Assembly: GCA_964517605.1 (NCBI GenBank)
Contig: CAZFCE010000008.1
Coordinates: 62,001-126,000, forward strand
DNA: 64,000 bases
Source: J095 sp964517605
GTDB taxonomy: Bacteria > Chloroflexota > Anaerolineae > 4572-78 > J111
Direction: 5' to 3'
The notes beneath the pieces are model-generated. The model saw nothing but the letters and a program-made list of their open reading frames with translations, had not been told where the DNA came from and did not search any database. The translations under genes and the position numbers were made by a program. Positions 33,575-42,659 of this stretch are shown here, piece after piece. Numbering within the stretch: the stretch's first letter is position 1; every line of letters starts with the position of its first letter.

Positions 33575-34909
33575 ATGATGACAACAGCTACGCCCAAACT
33601 GAATCTCAACCCCGAAGCATACAACGCCGTACAGCTTTCTAATTTTTTACACCTTTATGGTGACGTAACCTGGTACGGTATTTTATACGGTAGTGCCATC
33701 TCTTTTTTGGCGGTATTTGCCGCGCGACTGGGCGGAACCGCCTGGCAATTAGGGCTTTTAACCGCCGGCCCGGCGCTGGTGAACGTGCTGTTTACCATTC
33801 CCGCCGGACGCTGGCTGCAAAAACGCAATCTTGGCCCGGCGGTAACTACCGCCGCCGCCCTGCACCGGCTGGGCTATTTAATTTTAACGCCGTTACCCCT
33901 GTTGCTGCCAACTCTTTTGCTGCCGGAAACGGTGCAAATTTGGGTGATTTTAATTTTAACCTTGTTGATGGCCATTCCGGGAACGGCGCTGGCGGTAGGG
34001 TTTAATGCCGCGCTGGCTGCCACCGTACCCGAAGAGGCCCGGGGCAAAGTGGTGGGCCGCCGGAACGCCATGCTGGGCGCAACCATTATGCTCTCGTTTA
34101 TGGGCAGCGGTTGGATTTTGGGCCGCCTGCCATTTGAATGGGGTTACGTGGTGGTGTTTGGCCTGGGCGCGTTGGGCGCGGCCCTGAGCACCTTTCACAT
34201 TTCGCGGTTGCGGGTGCCACCGGCGCCGCAATTTCAATACCGGCCCATTCGAGATAAAGCCCAGCCGGGCCGCATGATGGGAGCCGCCGGCAGCGTTTCG
34301 CACCGGCTAACGGTGGCAACGCGGTTGTGGCTACACTGGCCCCGGCAGGGCGATACGTCTTTGGGGCAAATTCCCCGGCGCTACTGGCAGATGATGGGCG
34401 CGTATTTTATGTTTCACTTTGCCCAGTTTTTACCGGCGGCGCTGTTTCCAATCTTTTGGGTGCGCGAAGCTCACCTGAACGACGAGCAAATTAGCTGGAT
34501 CAATGCCCTGTTTTACCTGGTAATGTTGATTACCTCGCCGTTGCTTGGCCCGCTCACCCGAAAGCTGGGCAACCACCACCTGAACGTGGGCAGCGCAATT
34601 TTGTTGAGTTCTTACCCGTTGTTTACCGGCATTGCCAACAACATTACCCTGCTGTTTGTTGCGGCCATTTTGGGCGGCGCGGCCTGGGCCATTTTGAGCG
34701 GCGCGCTGGTAAACCGGCTACTGGAGTTTATTCCGGGCGATCAGCGCCCATCGCATTTGGCGCTTTATAACATGGCCTTAAACCTGGCCACGCTGGGCGG
34801 TGTGTTGTTGGGGCCGGTGCTATCTCAAATAACCGGGCTACGCGAAGCGTTATTGATTATCGCCGGCCTGCGGGTTGTCAGCGGGTTTATGCTGGCGCGT
34901 TGGGGCTAA
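33575..34909 (+). CDS. MFS transporter
   Basis: A 444-residue membrane protein with about twelve hydrophobic segments split into two halves by a cytoplasmic loop (about 215-265). The first half has the MFS-like loop AGRWLQKRNLGP between segments 2 and 3; a matching TRKLGNHHLN occurs in the second half. The fold suggests a proton-coupled exporter or importer of a small molecule; no substrate is indicated. AAGGAAG stands 6 bases ahead of the ATG. It is divergent from the response-regulator operon and separate from the ABC operon that follows. Confidence 0.88.
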   Translation: MMTTATPKLNLNPEAYNAVQLSNFLHLYGDVTWYGILYGSAISFLAVFAARLGGTAWQLGLLTAGPALVNVLFTIPAGRWLQKRNLGPAVTTAAALHRLGYLILTPLPLLLPTLLLPETVQIWVILILTLLMAIPGTALAVGFNAALAATVPEEARGKVVGRRNAMLGATIMLSFMGSGWILGRLPFEWGYVVVFGLGALGAALSTFHISRLRVPPAPQFQYRPIRDKAQPGRMMGAAGSVSHRLTVATRLWLHWPRQGDTSLGQIPRRYWQMMGAYFMFHFAQFLPAALFPIFWVREAHLNDEQISWINALFYLVMLITSPLLGPLTRKLGNHHLNVGSAILLSSYPLFTGIANNITLLFVAAILGGAAWAILSGALVNRLLEFIPGDQRPSHLALYNMALNLATLGGVLLGPVLSQITGLREALLIIAGLRVVSGFMLARWG

Positions 34910-34950
34910 AACTTTTAAGGCTTGTTTAAACTAGACATGTGAGAATAAAC

Positions 34951-34999
34951 TTTGGTTTTTTTGTCTCGCCCTGGTGCGGCAAATTAACCAAAACCAGGG
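34951..34999 (+). other. Interleaved inverted repeats in the ABC operon leader
   Basis: TTTGGTT (34951-34957) can pair with AACCAAA (34986-34992), and CCCTGGT (34969-34975) with ACCAGGG (34993-34999). The order a-b-a'-b' is that of a pseudoknot. It lies 74 bases before the ABC ATPase start. This could be chance. Confidence 0.3.
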
Positions 35000-35072
35000 C
35001 CGAAGCCGCCGAGTCAATTGCCACTTGGCTCCCCGACTCCCGAATCCACATTTACACATGCAAGGAGGAAAG

Positions 35073-35993
35073 ATGATAGAAGTTAGCAACTTGGTAAAAT
35101 CGTATGGTTCAATCCGGGCCTTGGAGGGAATTTCCTTTCACGTGGCTCCCGGCGAAGTGGTGGGGCTACTTGGCCCCAACGGCGCTGGCAAGTCAACCAC
35201 CATTAAAATTCTCACCGGTTATTTGCAGCCCGATAGCGGCGCGGTGCAGGTTGACAACCTGGATGTGCTCACCCAAACCCGCCAGGTGCAGGCTCGCATT
35301 GGCTACATGCCCGAAACCCCGCCGGTTTACCCCGATATGTCGGTGCAAGCCTATTTGCTGCTTATGGCCGACCTGCGCGAAATCCCCCGCAGCGACCAGC
35401 GCGCGCGCCTGTCCGAAGCCATTTACGCCACCGGCCTGACGGAACACCTCACCCGGCCCATCCGCGAACTGAGCAAAGGTTTTCGGCAGCGGGTGGGGCT
35501 GGCCCAGGCCATTCTGCACCAGCCCAAACTGCTCATTCTGGATGAGCCAACCGTCGGGCTGGATCCCACCCAAATTGTCGAAATCCGCAACCTCATCCGG
35601 CGGCTGGCCCGGCACAGCACCATCCTCTTTTCCTCGCACATCCTATCCGAAGTGGAAGCCGTGTGCGACCGCGTGATTATTATGATGAACGGGCAAATCA
35701 AAGCCGATGCCCGGCTGGAAGAACTGGCTAACACCAGCGATGCCGTGCTGGTGTTGCAGCAAGAAACGCCCAACGTAGAAAAAACGCTGCGCGGGCTAAA
35801 AATAGTCGAAGCCGTAGAAAAAACCGGCTCTCCCAACGGCTACCCCACCTATCGCATTCACGGCGCCAGCCAGTCCGATTTGTGCCCGGCCATTTTTAAC
35901 CTGGCCCACGCCGAAAACTGGCCCGTGCGCGAACTCCGGCACGATGTGCGCACGCTGGAAAACGTGTTCAACGACATTGCTACCGCGCTTTAA
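35073..35993 (+). CDS. ABC transporter ATPase, GldA-like
   Basis: A 306-residue ATPase. Walker A GPNGAGKSTTIK, Q-loop region GYMPETPPVYPDM, signature LSKGFRQRVGLAQAIL, Walker B LLILDEPTVGLDP and switch His in FSSHILSEVE are all intact. The C-terminal 80 residues are the regulatory extension of this class. It powers the permease encoded 33 bases downstream. ATG 35073 is preferred over an upstream in-frame start because AAGGAGG precedes it directly and the family begins at MIEVSNLVKSYG. Confidence 0.93.
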   Translation: MIEVSNLVKSYGSIRALEGISFHVAPGEVVGLLGPNGAGKSTTIKILTGYLQPDSGAVQVDNLDVLTQTRQVQARIGYMPETPPVYPDMSVQAYLLLMADLREIPRSDQRARLSEAIYATGLTEHLTRPIRELSKGFRQRVGLAQAILHQPKLLILDEPTVGLDPTQIVEIRNLIRRLARHSTILFSSHILSEVEAVCDRVIIMMNGQIKADARLEELANTSDAVLVLQQETPNVEKTLRGLKIVEAVEKTGSPNGYPTYRIHGASQSDLCPAIFNLAHAENWPVRELRHDVRTLENVFNDIATAL

Positions 35994-36026
35994 CCCCAAC
36001 TTTCTAACGTTCTGGAGAAATAAACC

Positions 36027-38975
36027 ATGACCCAAGTATTAGCTATCGCCCGCAAAGAACTGAATAGCTACTTCGGTTCGCCGATGGCGTTAATTTTTGT
36101 GGGCGTATTTTTGGCGGCAACGCTTTTTACCTTTTTCTGGGTAGATACCTTTTTTGCGCGCGGCATCGCCGACGTGCGCCCCATGTTCAGTTGGATGCCG
36201 CTGCTGCTCATCTTTTTGGTGGCGGCGCTCACCATGCGCCAGTGGAGCGAGGAAGAAAGCAGCGGCACGCTAGAAATGCTACTCACCACGCCCACCCGCA
36301 TTATTCAATTAGTGATGGGTAAATTTTTGGGCGTAATGGGCCTGGTGACGGCGGCCCTGCTGCTCACCGCATTTTTGCCGCTCACCGTGGCGCTGCTGGG
36401 CAACCTGGACTGGGGGCCGGTGTTGGGCGGTTATCTGGCGGCCATTTTGCTGGCCGCGGCCTACGCCGCCATTGGCCTGTTTGTTTCAAGCCGTACCAAC
36501 AACCAGATTGTGGCCCTTATTTTAACCGTGCTGCTGGGCGGCTTTCTCTATTTGATTGGCGTGCGCAGCGTGGCCGGGTTTGCCGGCGACACCGTGGCCG
36601 AAGTGCTGCGGGCCATCGGCTCCGGCAGCCGTTTTGAGAGCATTCAGCGCGGCGTGATTGACCTGCGCGACCTGGTGTACTACCTGTCGTTAACGGCGCT
36701 GTTCCTCAGCCTGAACGTGGTTTCGGTGGATAGCAAACGCTGGAGTTCCGGCAGCCAAACCCTGGCCTACCGCCGCAACCTGCTGGTAACGGTGGCGCTC
36801 ATTGCCGTTAACCTGCTGTTGCTCAACGTTTGGCTTTTCCCGGTGAGTGTGGCCCGCGCCGACCTGACCGGCCAGCACGAATACAGCCTGTCGCCCGTAA
36901 CCAAAGATTTGCTGGCCAACCTGCAGGAACCGCTGCTGATTCGCGGCTACTTCAGCGAAAAAACCCATCCGCTGCTGGCGCCGCTGGTGCCCCGCGTGCG
37001 CGATATGCTGGAGGAATACAAAGTAGCCAGCAACGGCAACGTGGTGGTCGAAATTGTGGACCCGCAGCAAAACCCCGATGCCGAAGCCGAAGCCAACCGC
37101 ACCTACGGCATTCAACCCACCCCGCTGCAAGCCGCCGACCGTTACGGCGCATCGGTGGTGAACGCCTATTTTGATATTCTGGTGCGCTACGGCGACCAAA
37201 GCCAGGTGCTCAACTTCCGTGATTTAATCGAGGTGCGGCCTTACCCCAACGGCCAGGTAGACGTGCGGCTGCGCAACCTGGAATACGATCTGACCCGCGC
37301 CATTAAAAAGAGCGTGTTTGGCTTTCAAAGTATAGATGCCGTGCTGGCGGCCCAAAAAGAGCCGGTTAACTTAACGCTGTTTGTTACGCCTCAATCGCTG
37401 CCCAAGGCGTTGGCCGGCGCGCCCGCTACCATTGCCAAAGTGGCCGGTAACATCGAATCCGGTTCTAACGGCAAATTCACATTTAAAGCCATCAATGTTG
37501 ATGACCCCGCCAGCGGCACCAGCCGCAAAACCCTGCAAGAGCAGTACGGACTAAAACCCATTCCGCTGGGCCTTTTTTCTGACCAAAGCTACTACCTGCA
37601 CATGGTGTTAAGCACCGCCGGCGGCCAGCCGCAACTGCTTTACCCCTCCGGTGATTTCAGCGAAGCCGACATTCGCGCCACCATCGAGGCGGGCCTTAAA
37701 CGCGCCTCCAGCGGCTTTTTAAAGGTGGTGGGGTTGTGGCAACCCGTTGATAACGGCCAGCCCAACGCTTTTGGCCAAATGCAGCCCGGCGTAAAACAAT
37801 ACAACACCGTGGCCCAGGCGCTGCGGCAGGAGTACACCATCAAAACGGTTGATCTTTCTACCGGGCAGGTGCCCGGCGATGTGGACGTGCTGCTGGTGAT
37901 CGCGCCGCAAGGGATGACCGACAAAGACCGCTTTGCCATTGACCAATACCTGATGCGCGGCGGCGCGGTGATTGTGGCCGCCGGCAACTACGCCCTCAAC
38001 CCCGACCCGATGAGCGGCCAACTGGCCATCCAGAAAATTGATGGCGGCTTGCGCGAAATGTTAGCCGGCTACGGCATCAATGTAGAAGAATCGCTGGTAA
38101 TGGACCCGCAAAACGAGCCGTTCCCGCTGCCCGTTACCCGCAATTTGGGCGGCGTGCAGGTGCAAGAAATGCAGGCGCTCAACTATCCGTTTTTTGTGGA
38201 TGTGCGCCAAAACGGCATGGACACCAAAAACCCCATTCTGGCCAACCTGCCAGCGGTCACTTTAAATTGGGCATCGCCCATTACGGTTGATAAAACCAAA
38301 AACGCCAGCCGCACCGTTACCGAACTGCTCAAATCCAGCGCCGGTTCGTGGCTGCGCACCAACACCAGCATTCAGCCCGATCCTGCCACGTACCCCGAAC
38401 TGGGCTTTCCAATTGAGGGCGAACAGGGTGCGCACACGCTGGCGGTGGCCGTGCAGGGTTCGTTTGAAAGCTACTTTAAAGGCAAAGAATCACCGCTAAC
38501 GGCCAAACCGGACCAAAACCAGGCTCAACCGGCCAACCCAATGGCTCCGCCCACGCCGGCGGCCCAACCCGCCAGCGCCGTGGGCGTTATCGAGCAATCG
38601 CCCGATACGGCCCGGCTGGTGGTGGTTGGCAGCGCCGAATTTCTCAACGATATTGTGTTTGATATTTCGCGCAACATCACCTTTGACCGCTACCTGAACA
38701 GCTTGCAATTTGCCCAAAATGCCGTGGATTGGTCGGTAGAGGATTTGGATTTGCTCTCCATCCGCTCGCGCGGCACCTCGGCGCGGCTGCTTAACCCGCT
38801 CACCCAAAACCAGGAAACCATGTGGGAACTGGCCAACTACGCGGCGGCGCTGCTGGCCGTGGTAGGGCTGGGGTTGGTGTGGCGCTGGCGACGGCGCAAC
38901 GAAAAACCCATTGATTTGATTCCGCAACCGCGCCAAACCGGCCCAGATACCCGCCAAAAAGCGCGCGCGGCGTAA
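36027..38975 (+). CDS. ABC-2 permease fused to GldG-like domain
   Basis: A 982-residue membrane protein combining two usually separate genes. Residues 1-240 are a six-segment ABC-2 permease (GldF-like) with ARKELNSYFGSPMALIF and EEESSGTLEMLLTTPTR. After a further segment near 250-275, an extracytoplasmic GldG-like domain (about 285-930) includes PLLIRGYFSEKTHPLL and GDVDVLLVIAPQGMTDKD, then a C-terminal membrane segment near 935-955 and a short basic tail. GldAFG-type systems were named from Bacteroidetes gliding but are widespread; in phyla without gliding Gld machinery the role is unclear. It works with the preceding ATPase and the following DUF4340 protein. Confidence 0.9.
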   Translation: MTQVLAIARKELNSYFGSPMALIFVGVFLAATLFTFFWVDTFFARGIADVRPMFSWMPLLLIFLVAALTMRQWSEEESSGTLEMLLTTPTRIIQLVMGKFLGVMGLVTAALLLTAFLPLTVALLGNLDWGPVLGGYLAAILLAAAYAAIGLFVSSRTNNQIVALILTVLLGGFLYLIGVRSVAGFAGDTVAEVLRAIGSGSRFESIQRGVIDLRDLVYYLSLTALFLSLNVVSVDSKRWSSGSQTLAYRRNLLVTVALIAVNLLLLNVWLFPVSVARADLTGQHEYSLSPVTKDLLANLQEPLLIRGYFSEKTHPLLAPLVPRVRDMLEEYKVASNGNVVVEIVDPQQNPDAEAEANRTYGIQPTPLQAADRYGASVVNAYFDILVRYGDQSQVLNFRDLIEVRPYPNGQVDVRLRNLEYDLTRAIKKSVFGFQSIDAVLAAQKEPVNLTLFVTPQSLPKALAGAPATIAKVAGNIESGSNGKFTFKAINVDDPASGTSRKTLQEQYGLKPIPLGLFSDQSYYLHMVLSTAGGQPQLLYPSGDFSEADIRATIEAGLKRASSGFLKVVGLWQPVDNGQPNAFGQMQPGVKQYNTVAQALRQEYTIKTVDLSTGQVPGDVDVLLVIAPQGMTDKDRFAIDQYLMRGGAVIVAAGNYALNPDPMSGQLAIQKIDGGLREMLAGYGINVEESLVMDPQNEPFPLPVTRNLGGVQVQEMQALNYPFFVDVRQNGMDTKNPILANLPAVTLNWASPITVDKTKNASRTVTELLKSSAGSWLRTNTSIQPDPATYPELGFPIEGEQGAHTLAVAVQGSFESYFKGKESPLTAKPDQNQAQPANPMAPPTPAAQPASAVGVIEQSPDTARLVVVGSAEFLNDIVFDISRNITFDRYLNSLQFAQNAVDWSVEDLDLLSIRSRGTSARLLNPLTQNQETMWELANYAAALLAVVGLGLVWRWRRRNEKPIDLIPQPRQTGPDTRQKARAA

Positions 38976-38990
38976 AAAAGGATTACTCTC

Positions 38991-39992
38991 ATGAGCAAAC
39001 TCAACAAAATTTTGCTGGCTCTGTTAATTGTTCAAATCATTATCACCGGCTTTGCCTTTTGGCCGCGAACCACGGCGCCAAGCGGCGGCGGGTCGCTGCT
39101 GCCCGGTTTTTCTGCCGGGAACGTGGTTAAGCTGACCATCACCGATAACGAGCACAACTCCGTAACCCTGGCCAAAAAAGGCGATGAGTGGGTTATCCCC
39201 GCCGCCGCTGATTTTCCGGCGATTACCACCACCGTTACCGCGCTGCTGGACAAAATTGAGAAAATCAAAACCAACCGGCTGGTTACGCAAACCGAAGCCA
39301 GCCACAAACGCCTTCAGGTTGGAGCCGATAGTTACGCCCGGCTGATTGAACTGCAACTGGCCGATGGCAGCAGCCAAAAGCTGTACGTGGGCAGTTCTGC
39401 CGGGGCGGGGGCCACGCACGTGCGCCTCAACGACCAGCCGCAGGTTTATCTTTCGGGAGATTTGAGCAATTTTGACGCCAACGCCCAAACAACCAACTGG
39501 ATTGACGCCAAATATGTGGACGTTCCCGCCGACAAGATTACGGCGTTCACGCTAAAAAACAAGAACGGCGCGTTTGAATTTACCAAAGACAACGGCATCT
39601 GGAAGATGGCCAACCTGACCAGCGGCGAAACCTTTGGCGAGGACGGGCTGAACACCCTGCTCAACCAGATAACCACATTGCGCATGACCGCGCCGTTAAG
39701 CAAAACCGATGACGCCGCCTACGGGCTGGCCAATCCGGCAGCCACCGTTACCATAAAAACCGCCGATAAAAACTACACGCTGGCGGTGGGCGCTCAAAAG
39801 GATAAAGACTACGTGGCCAAGTGGTCGGAATCGCCCTATTACGCGCTGATTTCCGAAGCCAACGCCAAGTTACTGCTGGAGAAAGCCCACACCGACTTTT
39901 TGAAAAAACCCGAAGCCGCACCGGCGGCACCGGGCGCTTCGAGCATTCCCGGCGCGTCGGTTGTTCCGGGCGCGCCTGTGCAGCCTCAATAG
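38991..39992 (+). CDS. DUF4340 protein
   Basis: A 333-residue protein with an N-terminal membrane anchor (about 7-25) and an extracytoplasmic beta-rich region. Two similar halves each contain a KLTITDNE or FTLKNKNG strand followed by a D-x-W-x-(I/M) segment (GDEWVIP, NGIWKMA) and a small helix, the pattern of DUF4340. The C-terminus is Ala/Pro-rich (APAAPGASS). DUF4340 genes commonly follow GldF/GldG genes, and here only 15 bases separate them, so it is likely a periplasm-facing accessory of the ABC system. Its function is not established. Confidence 0.85.
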   Translation: MSKLNKILLALLIVQIIITGFAFWPRTTAPSGGGSLLPGFSAGNVVKLTITDNEHNSVTLAKKGDEWVIPAAADFPAITTTVTALLDKIEKIKTNRLVTQTEASHKRLQVGADSYARLIELQLADGSSQKLYVGSSAGAGATHVRLNDQPQVYLSGDLSNFDANAQTTNWIDAKYVDVPADKITAFTLKNKNGAFEFTKDNGIWKMANLTSGETFGEDGLNTLLNQITTLRMTAPLSKTDDAAYGLANPAATVTIKTADKNYTLAVGAQKDKDYVAKWSESPYYALISEANAKLLLEKAHTDFLKKPEAAPAAPGASSIPGASVVPGAPVQPQ

Positions 39993-40006
39993 TAATTTCA
40001 AATGCA

Positions 40007-40040
40007 AAGTGACCGGCACTTACTGAAGTGCCGGTCACCT
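40007..40040. repeat. Intergenic inverted repeat, copy 2 of 3
   Basis: AAGTGACCGGCACTT (40007-40021) and AAGTGCCGGTCACCT (40026-40040) form a 15-bp stem with one mismatch and a 4-base loop. The arms match those at 240-299 and 43909-43956. Confidence 0.85.
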
Positions 40041-40064
40041 ATGCCGAACAATTTCTGCCCCCAT

Positions 40065-40100
40065 AAAAAAGGCCGGAAACTGTGGTTTCCGGCCTTTTTT
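40065..40100. terminator. Bidirectional terminator between ABC and ParA-CHAD operons
   Basis: GGCCGGAAAC (40071-40080) pairs perfectly with GTTTCCGGCC (40085-40094), flanked by AAAAAA and TTTTTT. It touches the ParA stop codon. Confidence 0.92.
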
Positions 40101-40851
40101 ATTGCGTCAGCGCCAGCCGCGCCCGGATTTCGGCCCACAGCCGGCGGTAATACTCGGCGGCGGGCGTGGCGGGCGCAAACGCCGCCACCGGTTGGCGGTG
40201 TTCGGCCATTAGCTCCAACTCCGGCAGCAGCGGAATGGGATTACGCAACATCTCCGCCACCGACCGGTACAGCCCGGTTGCCACTTTTTTGTGCGCCGGG
40301 CGGCGCAAATCCACCATCGAAACAAAGGGCATCAGCCGGGGCGGGGTAATTTTGTTCTGGCCCAAAAAGGTTTGAAGCTGCGCCAGCGTGCGCGTCGCCA
40401 GCGGCGCGGGCATAACCGGCACAATCAAAACATCGGCGGCGTAAAATATGTTTTCGGCCAGCAGGTTGATGGCGGGCGGGCAATCCAAAAAAACAAACTC
40501 GTAACCGGCAGCCACCGAGGCCAGCACCTTATTCAGTTGCCGGGCCGGGCGGTTTAACCGGCTAAAACCAATATCCAGGTAACGATGGGAAAAATCGGCG
40601 GGCAGTAAATCGAGGTTGTCGTAATCGGTGCCTTTGATGCTGCGCTCAACCGGCCCGCCGGTTTGCAGCAAACCGCGCGCCTTGCGCTTGAGCCGGGGCT
40701 TTACCCTAAAGAAGAATGTGGCGGCGTTTTGCGGGTCCAGATCGCAAATGAGGGTGGATGCGCCGCTGTGCGCCGCCAAAAACGCCAAATTAACGGCGGC
40801 GGTGGTTTTGCCTACTCCGCCTTTGTTACTGTAAATGGCCAGAATGGTCAT
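40099..40851 (-). CDS. ParA/MinD-type ATPase, orphan
   Basis: A 250-residue partition-type ATPase with the deviant Walker A YSNKGGVGKTTAAVN (signature Lys present), Walker A' in ICDLDPQNAATF and Walker B VFLDCPPAI. These proteins dimerise on ATP, bind DNA non-specifically and position cargo (plasmids, chromosomes, carboxysomes, chemoreceptors). No ParB or parS-like repeat lies nearby. Its start overlaps the CHAD gene stop (ATGA), so the two are coupled. Because CHAD proteins bind polyphosphate, granule positioning is a possible role; this is inference. The gene ends at the terminator. Confidence 0.9.
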   Translation of the reverse strand: MTILAIYSNKGGVGKTTAAVNLAFLAAHSGASTLICDLDPQNAATFFFRVKPRLKRKARGLLQTGGPVERSIKGTDYDNLDLLPADFSHRYLDIGFSRLNRPARQLNKVLASVAAGYEFVFLDCPPAINLLAENIFYAADVLIVPVMPAPLATRTLAQLQTFLGQNKITPPRLMPFVSMVDLRRPAHKKVATGLYRSVAEMLRNPIPLLPELELMAEHRQPVAAFAPATPAAEYYRRLWAEIRARLALTQ

Positions 40852-42407
40852 GCCGCCGCCTCGTTTTTCTGCCCGGCGAACAGGGTTTTAAATTGCTGTC
40901 TGGTTTCTTTGGCGGCAAAAGCGGCAAAAATCTGGGCAAACTCGCCCTGCGCCCGCGCCCGTTTCTGGTCGAGCGCGCCAATCAAACAGCCCAAAGCCAG
41001 CAGCGTTTGGCGCTCTCCGGTTTCAGCGGCGGGGAGTTCGGCGGCCAGGTGCAACAGGTATTGCTCTTGCACGGACAAATCGTTAAAATCGCCCAGGTTA
41101 TCCTGCAATTTTTTAAGCTGTTTCACCAGCAAGCCAATCTCGGCGGGCGGAAACAGGCCGGCAAAAAATTCCAGCAGATAGCGCAACTTTTTGCACTCAA
41201 TCCGCAGATCGTGTAATTGTTCGGCCTGCGCGCTTTTCAAACTGGGCCGGCCCAGTTTGATAATCCGGCGGTACCGCCGGTAAATCTGGCGGCACGCCAG
41301 GCCGAGCACCGGCTGCGCGGCGGCGGGCGCATCGGGCGCGTTAAGCGGCGGCGCGATGAGAAAAGTTTCCCAATTGCGCAGGGTTTGGGCATACGCGGCG
41401 CTATCAAGTTGGTCAATGGTTTGCTCCAACGCCGCCGCCCGTTTACGGCGCAAACAGGCAAACAACGGGGCAATGTCATCGCGCAGCAGCGCCGGCAGCA
41501 TTTCCCGGTAACGCGGCTCGGACAGCAGGTACACGTCCAGGTCGCGCAGATTGTTGGTAGCGCGGGCAATCGCCGCAAACTCCTGTTTAAACTGCTCAAC
41601 CACCCCGGCGGGAAACACCGCCGCAATTTGCGACAACGCCGCCCGCGCCCGCCGGATGGCCACCCGAAAGTCGTGCAAAAATTCGGGGTCAAGGTCTTGT
41701 TTGATGCCGGTTTCGTTGGCCCGGATAATCTGTACCAACCGCCGGTGGATGGCCTGCGCGGCGGCCGCCGCCGGCATAGCCGGCGCTAACTGCAAATCGA
41801 GCCGGGCCGAATACGCGCCGGGCCGGTTGCCCACCGCCGCCAGCGCCGCCAAAAATTGATCCCGGTTGACCAGCGGCGTTAACCCCTGAGCCGCCAAAAA
41901 CCCAGCCAGTTGAGTGGCGGCTTTGGCGTAGCCGCGCACCGGTATTAATTGCACCACCGGAGTTGGGGCATCGCCGCCGGAGCCGGCCTTGCTGATGGCT
42001 TCAATCGCCAGCCGCGCCACGGTTTTTTGGTCGCTGTTTAAAACCCGGCAGGTAACGGCGTGAATAGTTACCTGGGCTTGCGGCAGCAGGGCGCGCGCCT
42101 CAATCACCGGGGCCAGCAGCGTTTTGAGCGGGCCGGCGGGCAAATCGGCGGCAAAACACGGCGCAATATCCAGCGGCAAGCGCCGGGCGGGCCGGCTGTG
42201 GTACAATTTGCGCTGGCACAACGCGCCGTTGGTGTGGTACAGCACCCATGATTTTTGGTACAACCGCCAGTCAAAGGTATCAAAAAAGGTGCAATCGCGG
42301 GTTGATTCAACCGGCTCGGTGAGGCAAACCTGCTGCGCCAGCGCGTTGAGTAACTGCGGCCAGGTAAAACCGGCGGGTAAACCAAATGTTTGCTGCATTT
42401 CAAGCAT
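40848..42407 (-). CDS. CHAD domain protein with degenerate CYTH-like N-terminus
   Basis: A 519-residue protein. Residues about 1-190 resemble a weak CYTH-like domain (TFFDTFDWRLYQKSWVLYH, and QRKLYHSRPAR). The CHAD domain fills the rest (about 215-500): FLHDFRVAIRRARAALSQIA and LHDLRIECKKLRYLLEFFAG are the two conserved His/Arg-rich helices that bind inorganic polyphosphate in characterised members. Such proteins locate to polyphosphate granules in other bacteria. ATG 42407 follows AAAGGGGGA by 7 bases; two earlier in-frame ATGs sit too close to or before that site. It is coupled to a ParA gene. Confidence 0.85.
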   Translation of the reverse strand: MLEMQQTFGLPAGFTWPQLLNALAQQVCLTEPVESTRDCTFFDTFDWRLYQKSWVLYHTNGALCQRKLYHSRPARRLPLDIAPCFAADLPAGPLKTLLAPVIEARALLPQAQVTIHAVTCRVLNSDQKTVARLAIEAISKAGSGGDAPTPVVQLIPVRGYAKAATQLAGFLAAQGLTPLVNRDQFLAALAAVGNRPGAYSARLDLQLAPAMPAAAAAQAIHRRLVQIIRANETGIKQDLDPEFLHDFRVAIRRARAALSQIAAVFPAGVVEQFKQEFAAIARATNNLRDLDVYLLSEPRYREMLPALLRDDIAPLFACLRRKRAAALEQTIDQLDSAAYAQTLRNWETFLIAPPLNAPDAPAAAQPVLGLACRQIYRRYRRIIKLGRPSLKSAQAEQLHDLRIECKKLRYLLEFFAGLFPPAEIGLLVKQLKKLQDNLGDFNDLSVQEQYLLHLAAELPAAETGERQTLLALGCLIGALDQKRARAQGEFAQIFAAFAAKETRQQFKTLFAGQKNEAAA

Positions 42408-42448
42408 AATCATTCCCCCTTTGAACATAATACCGCAGGCCGGGCGGC

Positions 42449-42475
42449 TTTTTTTTTTTTTTGGGGGGGGGGGGG
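42449..42475. repeat. Homopolymer tract T14-G13
   Basis: Fourteen T followed directly by thirteen G lie between the divergent CHAD and uridine kinase genes, 42 bases before the CHAD ATG. On the minus strand a TATTAT (42432-42427) would place its -35 inside the A14 part. The tract could be a slippage-prone regulatory element or an assembly artefact. Confidence 0.7.
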
Positions 42476-42598
42476 ACTCCCACCTCCCATTTTAAGCCCC
42501 CGACGCTACCAGAATCCCGATAAATTTAAACCAATCACAAGGGCCGGCAACTATGGTCAAATTATAAGCCCAAATAACATTACCGGCAATGGCGCAAC

Positions 42599-42628
42599 TT
42601 GTCGGCGGCGCGGGCATCGTGCTACAAT
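42599..42628 (+). promoter_or_regulatory. Promoter of uridine kinase
   Basis: TTGTCG, an 18-base spacer and TACAAT (42623-42628) predict a start near 42635, which supports ATG 42660 over in-frame ATG 42627. Confidence 0.6.
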
Positions 42629-42659
42629 GGCCCAAATTCACCCTGGTGTGGGGCAGGTT

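Noticed and set aside
42390..42659. Extended N-terminus for uridine kinase across the homopolymer tract
   Set aside because: It encodes a run of Phe and Gly not found in the family and lies upstream of a TTGTCG-18-TACAAT promoter.
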